Shown piece after piece: positions 11,197-23,036 of a stretch of 64,000 nt of DNA. Location of the stretch: positions 15,845 to 79,844 of the forward strand of contig QANZ01011792.1 of the NCBI GenBank assembly GCA_003254925.1, written 5' to 3'. The stretch comes from Chamaecrista fasciculata (taxonomy: Eukaryota > Streptophyta > Magnoliopsida > Fabales > Fabaceae). Both the position numbers and the translations under genes were made by a program. Positions within the stretch are counted from its first letter, which is position 1. The number at the start of each line of letters is the position of its first letter. The notes below the pieces were generated by a model, which was not told the origin of the DNA, made no database searches, and worked only from the letters and a program-made list of their open reading frames with translations.

Positions 11197-12406
11197 GGGA
11201 ACGGATCCTCAAGAGTTCCCCTTTTGTGAAGTTCTAGTGCATTTCTGCATATCTTGGCCATTAAGCTCATCAATGGCTCCCTAACGTGCCACGTGTACTA
11301 AACAAGGAAAGTACACAGATTTAATTAATGAAAAGCTGCTTTCAGAGTCTTGTGTTTTTTGCTCCACTGCATTCCAAAGCATCCGAAAATGAGTGAAAGT
11401 CGAAGATATGCTTCCATTGAGCTCCCATAACCAATAATATAAGACTATAATTCTTGCTCAGTATTGTTTAAACTGTTATGCATTTCAAGAATTGATTAAT
11501 TTATGTGGATCAAAATTAAAATTTGCAAATTTGTGTTTTGAGTTTTGACTTATCTCTTTTCAATTTCTCTGCAACTCGGCTTCTGTGCATAAATGTCATT
11601 CTATGTTCTAAAACACTTGCCAAGAAAGCTCTATCATAAATTTTTCCCCCAAATTTAACCTCAATGTATATGGGAGCAAGAACTACATAATTTGGATAAT
11701 TTAAGTAATGACGAATCCATCCAGTTTCTTGATGAATTTTTTGTTGTTGATCTTGATAAAATGGGGGAATTCTAGAGTTGGGAAATTTTGACAGAACTGA
11801 AATACAAATACAAGGTCAAACGAAATTTTCTTTGTCGTGAGTAATTATATCTGAAATTCTGGTACATGTCAAAGTATTCTAGATAAAAAACAGAGGGATA
11901 TATATGTGGCCATCAAGGAGAGTTCCAAGCAAAAATATTCCATCTCTCTAATTATTCTCTACTAGAATCCTCCTCTTCTTCAAGGAATCAAAATAGTTTA
12001 TGAGCAGAAAATAAAGCCCATCCATATTGGAAGGAATGAGTCTTCTATTATTGAGTTATTGGAGCTCAATTTAAGCATACCTTCGACTTTCATCCATCTT
12101 CGGCTTGCGGTGGAGATGGGTTTGGACTCGATTGAGGTGGAGTGGTTCCGTCGGTGGAGGCTCCGGCATCACTGGCGTGAGGCGAATCGTGCTGATCTCT
12201 GCCGCCGATTGTGGATTTAGTCATTTGGGAGGACTTGGCTTGGTTGGTTTTGATCGGCCTATCCGTGTGTAGCTTCGCGTTTTGGGGGTGTTTGGCGTTT
12301 TTTTCTTACTTGTTGTTTAGTACACGTGGCGTGTTAGGGAACCATTGATGAATTTATTGGTCAGACTCACAGAAATGCACAAAAGAAACTTTTGAGGATC
12401 CTTCCC
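11197..12406. mobile_element. MULE-type transposon, 1.2 kb, perfect 9-bp TSD
   Basis: The arms are inverted and about 110 bp long, from GGGAACGGATCCTC on the left to GAGGATCCTTCCC on the right, with matching inner blocks (TCATCAATGG, CCCTAAC, CACGTGTACTAAAC). The 9-bp direct repeat TTGTTTAAG flanks it exactly (11188-11196 and 12407-12415), typical of Mutator-like elements. The interior has no transposase. The part near 12080-12260 is richer in GC (GGTGGAGATGGG, GGTGGAGGCTCCGG) and may be a captured host fragment, but no family is recognised. Confidence 0.9.
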
Positions 12407-12988
12407 TTGTTTAAGAGGTATAGGTTTAAGGTTTATGACAAATTGGTGTATATCTATACTATCCAATAAAACTATGTTTTCCTTTGCTGATGTGTCAAAT
12501 TCTGGTGAAAAGTACTTAAAATCTACACTTCCTCATTCACACCCACAGCTTGACACGTGTCCAATTATTACTTTTTCAATTTTAAACTAAATATTACACT
12601 GCCTTATCAAATGTGCCTCATATTCCCGCTCTTCACCTTGATATCATTATTTTCATTTTCTCAATTCAAAATTTTAAAATTTAAATTTCAATCTACAACA
12701 TCAATGCACATATCTCTCACATCAATGCACATATCTCTCCCATTTCAACTTTCCTTTTCCCTTGCGTTAAAAGAACTTTCCTCTTCCCTCCCATTAACGT
12801 ACATCCTCTTTCCTCTTCTCCTTCCCCTAAATTCTACCGCCAACTCCCAGATTGTGAGGAAGTTTTCATTTTTTTTCCACTTCCTTTTGTTTAAAAATCT
12901 TTAGGAAGAAATAGAAATTTTGTTGAGGCGATCGAGAATACCTGAGTTTTCATTTTTTTTTCTCCTTTTTTGGTTTGTGAATCTGAAA

Positions 12989-13202
12989 ATGGAAGAGGAG
13001 AAACAGCCATTGAAGAAGAAAGAGGAGGAGGAGAAGAAGAAGAAGGAAGTTTCAGAACAACATGAAGCGAAAGCGGCAGAGACAGCACCACCATCCCCGA
13101 CGAGCGACGACGGCGGCGGAGGTTGGGCCTGGGTTTTCCTCTCTTCGTTCTCTCAGATATTTAAAAGGCCGCGGTTGTCGCTGCTGAGGAGATCTCTCGC
13201 AA
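12989..13202 (+). pseudogene. Captured 5' exon of an unnamed plant protein
   Basis: An ATG at 12989 opens a Lys/Glu-rich N-terminus (MEEEKQPLKKKEEEEKKKK...) ending in PPSPTSDDGGGGW. After that the coding signal jumps frame: the next frame contains a stop and then KAAVVAAEEISRN. That resembles the WGGWGF...KAA..AAEEISRN start of a conserved plant family which I cannot name. The frameshift and the stop make it a pseudo-exon. About 400 bases of former 5' flank come with it. It is the first cargo piece of the Helitron. Confidence 0.5.
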
Positions 13203-13781
13203 TGTACGTTTGAAATTATTTTTTGTTTACGCTCTGGTCATGCATTTGGTATCTTTATTTTTATTTTTTTTTAATTTATGTTTTGTCATCTAGATTATGA
13301 TTCAGGATCGTTTTCAGTTTTCTTGGCTTTGTATGTTGAAATTTGGCAATGATGTGTATTCTGATGCTTTATTATTTAGAACTAATTCATTTACTATTGG
13401 AGTGCCATTTGTACGACCAAAATCTCAGCATTAGGTATCATGGCATGCTAGAACGTGTCATATTCTTAGAGCAATAATATATATGCAAGACTCCATAGAC
13501 ATTCTTAAAGTTGTGTCAAATTTATAATTTAGTCCCTGATTTTTATTAATATCAACTGATTACAAGAACACATAACAGTTTAGAGGGTGATCTGTTTCAG
13601 GCATTTCAGGCATTTCAAGCTACAAATTATTTGAAAGGTAAGTTCAAATATGAGAGCATGTTGTAAGTTAGTTTTCAAATGGACTGGTGGATTCAGAGCA
13701 GGCTTAAGGTCTGTTTTTAGACATGGCTTCAACAAATACTAAATGATATACTATGACTAAAATTGTTGTTTCTTTTTACAG

Positions 13782-13853
13782 GATTTTGGCCCCCACCACA
13801 TATATATTTTTTGCATCTGCAATACCTGTCATTTCATTTGTTTCAGCCTTTAC
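13782..13853 (+). pseudogene. Captured exon of a BOR-type boron transporter
   Basis: After a pyrimidine-rich tract and CAG, the reading is ILAPTTYIFFASAIPVISF, and the exon ends at a GTAAGT donor. This matches the first membrane segment of plant BOR borate exporters, which belong to the SLC4-like anion exchanger family. The last residues (VSAFT) differ from what the family normally has (GEQL). It is one isolated exon with no neighbouring BOR exon, so it cannot make a transporter. Confidence 0.7.
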
Positions 13854-14464
13854 TGTAAGTTGAAACACTAAACATGCATTACTCTTGCCCAAGAGTAATG
13901 TCTAAACAATACCGTTTACCTATCCCATATCTTTTCAGTATTTTGTTTCCTTTCCTTTCACTTCATGTTAACTTCTAAATTGTAATGAAACATAAAACTG
14001 TAATTTGTTTAATAGTATATGTCTTGATTTTGGTTCATGTTGCTTAGTAATGTGATGTATTTTTTTTTCCTTTTTCAGGTACATTCTTTGTTTTGTAATA
14101 TGTTTTATATGTCATTTCAATTCTATTACCAACTTCATTGAATAATTCAGTTGCCTTTGGCTACCTCCCTCTATGAAATTGAACAATTGATATAGAAATA
14201 TACCAACTTTATTGAATAATTCAATGCTTAGTAAGTAGATTCTGAGAACTTGGTAACTTGGATCATATCTCTATCAAGTTATACCAATTATTAGATCATG
14301 AAGGTTTTGTAGGATTATTATCTCTTCTTTGAAAATCTGCATAACCATCTCTAATTTCTTATGAAAACTACAACATCTTTGGAAAATAAAGATTGTTGTT
14401 GTATTGTCATTGTGAACTTATGAGGGCTTCGTTTAACATCTTGCCATTTTCCATTTTATGACAG

Positions 14465-14573
14465 TGTCAATGTCACAGTTGGAGAGAAAGAAGAGCGGAT
14501 GATGATAACAGGATTGCACACTGTTGTTGACATATTTTGCGTTGCATGTGGGTCCATTGTTGGGTGGAAATAT
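14465..14573 (+). pseudogene. Captured exon of a Yippee-like zinc-binding protein
   Basis: Flanked by CAG and GTAAGT, the exon reads [16 protein letters not shown] then [20 protein letters not shown]. This is the central part of plant Yippee-like proteins, including one of the two CxxC pairs (CVAC). The other exons are absent. Confidence 0.75.
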
Positions 14574-15050
14574 GTAAGTATCAATTTTGGCTTTCTTCCT
14601 CCTCAAATAGTTGGTTTATTTTTAATTTTCTATTTCATTCTTGATATTTCTCAAAATTCTTTGTATCATTCTAAATACTAATATCATTCAAAAACTTCCT
14701 TTGAGTGCGTGTTTTGCATAATCAAATTATAGTATTTGTTATCAAACAGTCATGAAATGAGGGAGAAATTCTTAGGTAGATTACACATTTAGTTCACTTT
14801 TCCATAGAACTCATCTTTATTTGCTTAGATACTTATTTTTTTAAGTTTTGTTTGCTAATTTTGTGTGATAAAGTATACAGCCATGGGAAAATGTTTTGGA
14901 AGTTTGTTTTCGATGTTGATGTTCGAACTGCTCAGGTTCCTTTCCGTTTTTGATTTTGAACTTATATTTTAGTTTTTTTTCGGCGATTAGTAACTGTAAG
15001 AAATCAGGAAAGAAGGAATTTCATAAGCTATAATAAGTTGACATCACTGT

Positions 15051-15258
15051 TTATTAAAATTAAAGTTTTGGAATATTGGGTTTTAGAGAGAAATCTGTGG
15101 ATTTGAAAGTAGATATAGCAATTTTGAAGTTAAACTTAGGGGTAGCAGAAGTGGTTATTAAAATTAAAGTTTTGGAATATTGGGTTGTAGAGAGAAATCT
15201 GTGGATTTGAAAGTAGATATAGCAATTTTGAAGTTAAACTTAGGGATAGCAGAAGTGG
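15051..15258. repeat. 104-bp tandem duplication
   Basis: Two head-to-tail copies (15051-15154 and 15155-15258) differ at only a few bases. Each holds AAAGTTTTGGAATATTGGGTT and TAGCAATTTTGAAG. It lies inside the Helitron and has no coding content. Confidence 0.9.
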
Positions 15259-16397
15259 TTTTAGGGATTATGAATGAAATTTGGATCTAAATAAGTAAAT
15301 TGTAATTAAGTGGTTTTTGAACATAAGAGGAAAATTATTAGGGATATCATAAACAACAATTGTTCTTTCATTTCTATCTTTTGTTTGTTTGGGTTTTTTT
15401 TTTGTTGGCCTTTAGGGGCAGGGAGAGGATTTGATCCCAAGCAGAAAGAATTTAACCAAAGAGTATTGTTATATTGTCTACTGCTCTACCTCGATTGTAT
15501 TCCAAGTGATTTTTCCAGCTATTCCTATATGCTACACTGCTTCATAGATTTTGCATAAATTATAGCTATAACAATGTTTCAAATTTCATTGTTCGAATAC
15601 GCAGCACTCTACATCCAGGATTTCAGGTGATGTTTAATGAATTGGAAATAATTGACTACTCATCTAACACCAGAATTAATGTAACATGTGAGATAAGATG
15701 ATCTGCAAATGCTTATTAGCGTATGAACTGAATGTTAAATTAACCAATTATACAATGAAAGAACAAACAAATTTGCAGATCTCAAAGGAAATGAGGATGA
15801 AGATTAATTCACAGACTTTAAAATGAAGCAAAGCACTTTTCTAAATGAATCTCAATTGAAGTTTAAACTAATAGCAAGAGGCTTTTCTTGATTCAACACT
15901 CTTCATGGAAATTTGTTTGCTTTCTTTTCTTATTGAACCAATGAGAGAGAGTCTGATCTTCAACCAAATATCATTATTTTACAGAACTTATTTATTCATG
16001 TTTGCTTTCTTTTCTTATTGAACTCATTGCATATGAAGTTGGAAAAAGAACTTGCTTAGTATGGTGGGGTGCTGGCAACCACTGATGCAGGTTCTTGGAA
16101 ACAAGTAATTAATTGATTCAATTCTTACATATATACATTTTTTTCAATATTACATTAAGGGCATAGAATTAAGATAGGTTTGCTGTCTAAAGTTCAAGAT
16201 ATTGTGATGACTTCATTTTTCAATATTACATTAAGGGCATAGAACATTCTGATTTCTTTTTACGGTCTATATTGTAAAACTTATACTATGCATTCGTTAA
16301 TTTATTCTTAATTGAGATTTACAAAATCTTGCAGATTTTATGAATGTTTGCTCAAAGTTTGGATACAAGGGAATAAAACTTGCAGATTTTTATGCAG

Positions 16398-16972
16398 ACG
16401 TATACTGGAAATATTCTAATTGCCATAAATCCATTCCAAAAACTACCTCATATTTATGATGCTCACATGATGCAACAATACAAGGGAGCACCGTTAGGTG
16501 AATTAAGCCCTCATGTGTTTGTTGTTGCCAATGTCGCATATAGGTAACTCTTATCATGCAATCAAATTTTGTTTCTGCTACAGAACCAAATATCTAACTA
16601 CAGCTGTTATCAAATCAGGGCAATGATTAATGAAGGAAAAAGCGATTCAATTCTGGTCAGGGGGAAAGTGGAGCAGGCAAAACAGAAACTACAAAGATGC
16701 TTATGAGATACCTTGCTTTCTTGGGAGGTAGGGCTGCTACTGAAGGACGAACAGTTGAACAACAAGTTCTTGAAGTAAGATTCTATGAACTACACATTTT
16801 AGGACTGTGAACAATTTTTGCATACTTTATTCTGTCTATGGCATTCTACTTTTTACTATTTTTATATGGATTCATGTAACATCTCTTTTGACTGATACGA
16901 ATGCAGTCAAATCCAGTTCTTGAAGCATTTGGCAATGCAAAAACTGTTAGGACTTAGGAATAACAATTCCAG
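16398..16972 (+). pseudogene. Captured class XI myosin head fragment (three exons)
   Basis: Three consecutive exons keep their introns: 16398-16543 ([18 protein letters not shown]..., [13 protein letters not shown]), 16619-16774 ([13 protein letters not shown]..., then MRYLAFLGG in another frame, ending near QQVLE) and 16917-16972 (SNPVLEAFGNAKTVR). They encode the N-terminal motor region of plant myosin XI around the P-loop. One base is missing in the stretch that should encode GESGAGKT, shifting the frame inside the ATP-binding loop. A short insertion after KTVR brings a stop. It is therefore a broken copy, the last cargo piece before the Helitron 3' end. Confidence 0.85.
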
Positions 16973-17779
16973 GTGAGTTACATGGAGTCAATGAAGGATT
17001 TCTCATCTTTTGTCCTCCATGATAGTCTGACATGCAGAATTAACTACAAGATTTCTCATCTTCTGTAGTTTGTTTGTAATGATTGTTCAGTTAACAATAC
17101 TCTCCCAACTTAAATATTTTGGTCTGTAATGATATTAATCTATCAAAGTTATGAATTGTTGATATATGTTGTTTGTTTGTATGTTATTAATAGTTTGGTC
17201 TGGATTTACTATTTTGGACTGTAATGATATTAAACTGTCTAATACTTCTGCAGTTTGTAAATTATAGATTGTTGGTACTAAACCACATATCTAAAATTAT
17301 AATTTTCTGCAAGGTCAATTTTTCAGGGGTAATTAGGATTTTATACGTTCAGGAAGATGTGATGAAAAGAAAAAACCCATACAATGTGTACGGGTCTCAT
17401 ACTAGTATAGAGAAAAGAAATAATCAGTGTGAGTGAGAGAGAGAATAATATTGGGTTGTGTACTTTGTGTTGTGTTGTTCTCTCTCTAATAGTAAGTAAT
17501 ACGTGGCAATTGTAGAGGAAATCCTAGGCCTTTGGTTCTTGGAATATGGGCACCAACCATGTGATGTGCAGTGACGACTCACCACCTCCAATTCTCACTT
17601 TCTCTCATTTCCCGCCACGTAACCCCAGGACAAAAACTAACTCTCATTTTCACTTCACGCCTTTTATTTATATAATTTATTATTTATTCATCAATTACAA
17701 GATAATTAGAGACAAAAGAGTTGGATCCTCTCAAGAATATTAACTCTAGAGATCGACTACAAATTTTTTTTTAGAACAT

Positions 17780-18364
17780 AATTCATCAACTATTATACTA
17801 AATACTTGTTTTAGTATTTATGTATGCGATGATATTGTTTATTTAAAGTATATAATGTATAGTTAATTAATTCTAAATAAGCAACAATATTAATAAGTTC
17901 AGAATTTAGTGTAGAAAATGAACCATGAAACCCTCAACAATAATCTTATATATAAGCAAGCTTTAGTTTAGGTATGATTAATTATTTTTTTAATATTGCT
18001 TATATTTTATATATAGTAATATAGGTCCCTAAACTTATTTGATTATTAGAAGGTCATTGTGAGAGTTTCCTTCATTTTTGAGTTCATCTTTGTAAGAACT
18101 GGAAACTTAAAATTAGTAGAGAGCTACTACCATATCTCATCTAACTTTATAGCTCATCATTAATAAACATAATTTTAAAAAAATGATTAAACTAATTGAA
18201 AATAATGTTAATATCCAAAATAAATTTGTCTACACTAAATTCTGAACTTATTAATATTGTTGCTTATTTAGAATTAATTAACTATACATTATATACTTTA
18301 AATAAACAATATCATCGCATACATAAATACTAAAACAAGTATTTAGTATAATGGTTGATGAATT
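17780..18364. mobile_element. Foldback (MITE-like) element, about 585 bp
   Basis: Inverted arms of about 135-140 bp, 17780-17918 and 18228-18364, start AATTCATCAACTATTATAC and end GTATAATGGTTGATGAATT. The centre is AT-rich and non-coding. No convincing target duplication was found, so the superfamily is open. Confidence 0.75.
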
Positions 18365-18526
18365 AATAAGAATTACGTGAAAGTGACTGTGATGAATTAT
18401 TGAATTTGATGTAACAAGTGTAATGAGTAAATGAGTAATCCATCAATTTGCGAGGGATGGGAACTGACCCATCTAAAGGTGGAGTCAAGTGACCAGTTGG
18501 TGATTTTGTCTCTGGGAAAAATAATG

Positions 18527-18752
18527 AATATTGGTCTGTTCCATATCACTAGCAAGGTTACTACTAAATATCTACAAATAATATTTAACAAACCAAACTT
18601 TTTATGAAACACATATGATACTTAAGTCATCAAAAGTAGAATATTGGTCTGTTCCATATCACTAGCAAGGTTACTACTAAATATCTACAAATAATATTTA
18701 ACAAACCAAACTTTTTATGAAACACATATGATACTTAAGTCATCAAAAGTAT
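18527..18752. repeat. 113-bp perfect tandem duplication
   Basis: Copies at 18527-18639 and 18640-18752 appear identical throughout (AATATTGGTCTGTTCC ... GTCATCAAAAGTA). The lack of divergence points to a recent duplication. It is followed by a short GAGAGG microsatellite (about 18761-18785). Confidence 0.9.
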
Positions 18753-18785
18753 TATATATGAGAGGGAGAGGGAGAGGGAGAGGAG

Positions 18786-19351
18786 AGCATAAGTGTACTT
18801 CTAAGGATATATATTTTTTAGGGATTAATTTGAAAAAAAAATTATGATGAGATCAAATTAAAAAAAATAATATTTGAGGAACAAATATATAATTTTAGCC
18901 AAATGAGAAATAAAAACTTTTTTTTGTTGATTTTTGCAAGCTGACAAATTTGAACCCAAATTTTATTAACCTAATCTAAAATAGTGAGCTAGATTAGTTT
19001 TGAAGAGTTTATGTACCCCGTTGAGCATCCCTACTCCAAGTACATGAGAGAAGTGAGATAGAATTTTTCCAAGGTCTCAAAATCTTTAAAAATTCATATT
19101 TTCATGATTTTCGAGGTTTCGTTTGTCAATTAAAACATTGCATGATACTTTATAGTATTATAGATCTTATATGGTGGATAAAAATAACATATTGTGTCAT
19201 TAAGAGTGATTGCTGGCGAGGCAATCAGCTCTAAACTTATCAAATAGATTAATAAATTTTAATTAAAGACTAAAATTTAAATATTTGTAGAAAGTATATA
19301 GTTATTCAAACAAAACTAAATTACAAATATTAAATTGAAATTATAATTATA
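18786..19351. other. AT-rich intergenic DNA
   Basis: No gene or recognisable element is seen. Confidence 0.5.
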
Positions 19352-19835
19352 TTATAAAAATCTGATAATTTTTTATTACGAAAAAGTATTTTATGTATTT
19401 TATTTATTTATCTTTTATATTAAATTTGTATTCACAAAATTGTATAATGAAATAAATATCTATTACCTCACTTATACAATTTTGTGAATACAAATTTAAT
19501 ATAAAAGATAAATAAATAAAATACATAAAAGATAAATAAATACAATTTTAAAAGTACTAATATCTATTACCTCACTTATACAATTTTGTGAATGAAATAA
19601 ATTGTTTTTTTAAATTTGTTTTTTTAAACCAAAATTGTATAATGAAATAAATATCTATTACCTCACTTATACATAAAATTGTATAATGAAATAAATATAT
19701 ATTACCTCACTTATACATAAAATTGTATAATGAAATAAATATCTATTACCTCACTTATACAATTTTGTGAATATCTACAAATTTAAAAGTACATAAAATA
19801 CTTTTTCGTAATAAAAAATTATCTGATTTTTATAG
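19352..19835. mobile_element. Foldback element with internal tandem repeats
   Basis: The outer arms are inverted copies: AAAAATCTGATAATTTTTTA...TATTTTATGTA on the left and TACATAAAATAC...TTATCTGATTTTT on the right. Inside, a unit of about 46 bp (AATGAAATAAATATCTATT then ACCTCACTTATAC) recurs at about 19446, 19636, 19683 and 19729, with parts also present in inverted form near 19475-19550. The whole can fold into a large hairpin. No coding content is seen. Confidence 0.7.
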
Positions 19836-21540
19836 GACGCTGCTTTTCTTTGAAAAAAAACAAAATAAATATCTATTACAAGTGATAACAACGTTTGGTT
19901 TGGACGGTATCCATAACCAACCGATGGATCCCGCTCCCGCAATGATATTAAACAATTTTTTTTTGAAAATTTTTAAAAGTAAGTGATAATTAAATTTAAT
20001 ACTTTTAAAATATATAAGGTGTATGGAGAAATGTCGAAAATTCTCATAGCAAATTTGGAAATGGGACGAGACGAGATATATGTAATTATGTATGTACTTT
20101 TCCTTTCATTTTCTTGTATGTCTATTCCCTTACAAAAAGGCATTAAAGTATTCCAATCTCATAAATGTATGGACACGTCCTCTTATGTGTGTTTTAATCA
20201 GCTGTACCTATCGTTTTAGACCCTTTAATTATTGTCTAATGAATTCCCATGTGAGCAAATTTAATTTGGGACCATTATTTATTTATTTATAGTTGACGAA
20301 TTAATAATCCAAACAGAGATACTTGGGTAAAGGATGAATATCATATATTAAAGTACATGCCAATAAGATTCTCTGAGTGGTTTCTTTTTGTGTGTTGTGT
20401 TGGTGAAAGTGTCAATAAAACACAATTAATTAATGGATCCAAGAGTGGAGGATAAACGGATCTTGAAAAGAAAAACATATAAATATAATATATTCGGATG
20501 AAATGCTCCACAAGTGCTTTATGAATAAAAGGGAAAATAATCAAACGAAATTGGTGGTTCGTGACCAAAAAGGAAGCAGAACATTGCCTAACACATTGTA
20601 GAGAATAAGTAGTAAGTCATAGGTTTATATGGCCAGAATTGAATGGGGATTGTGTGTTTCAGATCTATGCAGTGGAGGCAATATTGCAATAATGATGGAG
20701 GATGGAAGTTAGAGTATATATAAATGGTATTATTACCCACCTAAGAGTTAGGACTTATATGATAATTGATAAACCCTAACTAAAATAAACATCACGAGTT
20801 GTGGCAAAAAGTTGACATAACCTTCACCTAGCTGCGCAACTGACAAGTGCCCAAATGAAAAAGGGATAGTAGAGATGATAAAATGTTCTTATTTTTTGCC
20901 CATCCTTTTGAAGACTATTATATTTAAAACTAAAAAAATTTATAATTCAAGTAGGGTGGAAAAACTATTATATTTAAAACTAATCATATATGTAAAATAA
21001 AAAAAAAATACATTATACTCATCATTGTTAATCACATAACCGCACCAAGGAAATCAGATTCCACTTAGACATTTCTAATTCCACATAGATAGTATTAAGA
21101 AATTTTTTATTAATTCAAAAAATCAAGGAATCAAAGTGAAGCTAATCAAATTTAAGGGATAAAATTAAAACATGGTTATAAATTAAGCAGCTAAAAGTAT
21201 GATTCAGCCAAAAAAAATTCATGAGTATTATAATATAATTAAGACTTTAAATTGTAATATGACATTACACAGTGTAATAAAGTTATAATTTCTTTTTTCC
21301 CTTGTGTAGGTTACCATCAATCAGTTAATGATAGATCCTTAAATGGAACACAAATCCACAGATAATCATGGCCTATTAGGCTAGGTGATATCTTGGACAA
21401 AAAAAAATTATAACTTTTTTTCTAAAATAGTTATAACCTTTTTTTTCTAAAAAAGTTAAAGAAATAAAATGATACAATTCAAAATTAATAAAGTATAATC
21501 AATTTATAGTTTAAGGCTTTTTCCAAAGAAAATTGTCTCC
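19836..21540. other. Intergenic AT-rich DNA without supported genes
   Basis: Only short chance frames are present. No TIR pair, LTR or domain is recognised. Confidence 0.5.
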
Positions 21541-21706
21541 GCCCTCACCTCACGCGAATGCTATCTCTATGTCTGAGTGAGTAAAGAAGGGATTAGGCAG
21601 GGCTTAGGTTTGAGCCTTTGTGCTGGTGTCGTTTGTTTCTTTTTGTTTTGTGTCGTTTTCTGCCTTGTGTATGTCGTTTGAGCCCGTTCTTCAAAAAAAA
21701 AAAAAA
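21541..21706 (+). mobile_element. Possible retroposon 3' end with poly-A
   Basis: The segment begins GCCCTCACCTCACGCGAATG and ends with TTGAGCCCGTTCTTC and a run of 14 A, resembling the 3' tail of a plant LINE or SINE. The flanks (AAAGAAAATTG before, AAAAAGAATTGAG after) are only weakly similar, so the target duplication is not secure. Confidence 0.3.
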
Positions 21707-21869
21707 GAATTGAGATATTTTATAAATGGATAAATGAAATATTTATATACAACACCAGTTAATTGAATTTAAGGCTAACTAATTAACTGCTATACAATTA
21801 TCTAACTAAACTGCATGATACTTGAGGATATTGGTGGAATATTAGTATCCTAAACAAGCTTACAAATTT

Positions 21870-22280
21870 AAAGGCCAAAATGTACAGACACCCCTTGAGT
21901 TTTAGGTTTGGTGCACATAACACCCATGGGTTTTCAATTTGTGCAAATAGGTCCCTGAGTTTTCAATTACATGCAAATAACACTCTTCTATTAAATTTCT
22001 GTTTATTTAGTCTGTTAAGTGCCACATCAGTGAGGGTATAATAGTAATTTTATAAAAATCTAGGTCAAAATTCTATTTTGGTCCTTCAAGCTTGCTGAAA
22101 GTTCCGTTTTGGTCCCTCAAGTTTCCAAAAAGTTTCACCGTTAGTCCCTCTCCAATTTCCATCCAATTTTTTCATTAAATAAAAGAAAAAAATGGTTTAC
22201 ATGCCCTAAAAGTTTTATTTTTTTGAATTGAGGTCCTTTCCCTTTACAATAGGACCAAAATGTAAGAAAAAAAAAATGAA
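21870..22280. mobile_element. Orphan MULE terminal arms
   Basis: Two TIR-like segments occur in one orientation only: 21870-22040 (GGCCAAAATGTACAGACACC ...) and 22061-22273 (GGTCAAAATTCTATTTTGGT, TTGGTCCCTCAAG, AGGACCAAAATGTAAG). The second matches the arm of the 7441-8459 element, including the inner end GACCAAAATGTAAG. The right-hand arms are missing. Confidence 0.55.
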
Positions 22281-22606
22281 TAAATTAAGATTTGAAACAA
22301 TTTTGGCCCCCAAAAAAGGAACTCAGCCAAATCGACTCTTCTCCTTCTTCTTTAATCACGGCACCGTTCTTCTTCTTCTTTCTTCACTGCCGCCGGCGAT
22401 GGATCCTCAAATCTCAACACCTTGTCCTCAAATTAAATCACAACACCTTCTTCTTCTTCTTCTTCTTCTTCAAGGCCACACCCATCAAGGCCATCTTCCA
22501 TCTTTGCAACTTGCCTTTGAATCTTTCTTCAAGTTTAGCGAAGACTTCGCCATAACCCTGGACTTGTCGCCGTACTTCGCCACATACATTTCATTCAAAC
22601 TACTTA

Positions 22607-23036
22607 GGGCCTGATTGGTTTAAGAAAATGTTTCCTGTTTTCATTTTCTGTTTCCATTTCTGGAATTCTATTTTCATTTCAAAATTTTCAATATTTAAGA
22701 AATATGTTTGTTTTATAAAGTTAAAAAATCGTTTTCATTCATATTTAAATTATGCTAACTTGAATAACACTAATTTTTATATGTTTTTAAGTTTGATTAT
22801 AGCTAAATGATGATATTAACATGATTAAATAGTTTACTTTTGTGTAATGTTGCAAAATATCATAAGTTTGTTTTTGGAAATACTGGAAACGTCTTTTTGA
22901 CGTTTCCTGTTTTCAGCCTATTTCAGAAAATGTTTCCAGAAAACATTTCCAAAAAAACTGTACAAAACACGTTTTCAGTCATATTTCCTGTTTTCAGTGA
23001 AAATGGAAACAGGAAACAGGGCAACCAATCAGACCC
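22607..23036. mobile_element. MITE-like element, about 430 bp
   Basis: Terminal inverted repeats GGGCCTGATTGGTT and AACCAATCAGACCC flank a non-coding AT-rich body with repeated TTTCCTGTTTTC motifs in both arms. It looks like a hAT- or PIF-type MITE. The target duplication is not clear, so the superfamily stays open. Confidence 0.7.

Larger units (their letters stand above)
12453..17405 (+). mobile_element. Gene-capturing Helitron, 4.95 kb
   Basis: The 5' end reads A|TCTATACTATCCAATAAAA, a typical plant Helitron start (TC after a host A at 12452). The 3' end has a hairpin with one mismatch (ACCCATACA-ATG-TGTACGGGT, 17375-17395 region), then CTCATACTAG and a host T at 17406. Between these ends lie exon-intron fragments of at least four unrelated genes, all on the same strand, with introns kept. 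That is the pattern of Helitron transduplication. No Rep/helicase frame is present, so it is non-autonomous. It begins 37 bases after the target duplication of the MULE to its left. Confidence 0.85.

Noticed and set aside
22228-22614. Plus-strand frame of 128 codons with Leu and Ser runs
   Set aside because: It runs through a (CTT)n-rich stretch next to a MULE arm; no domain and no supporting start.
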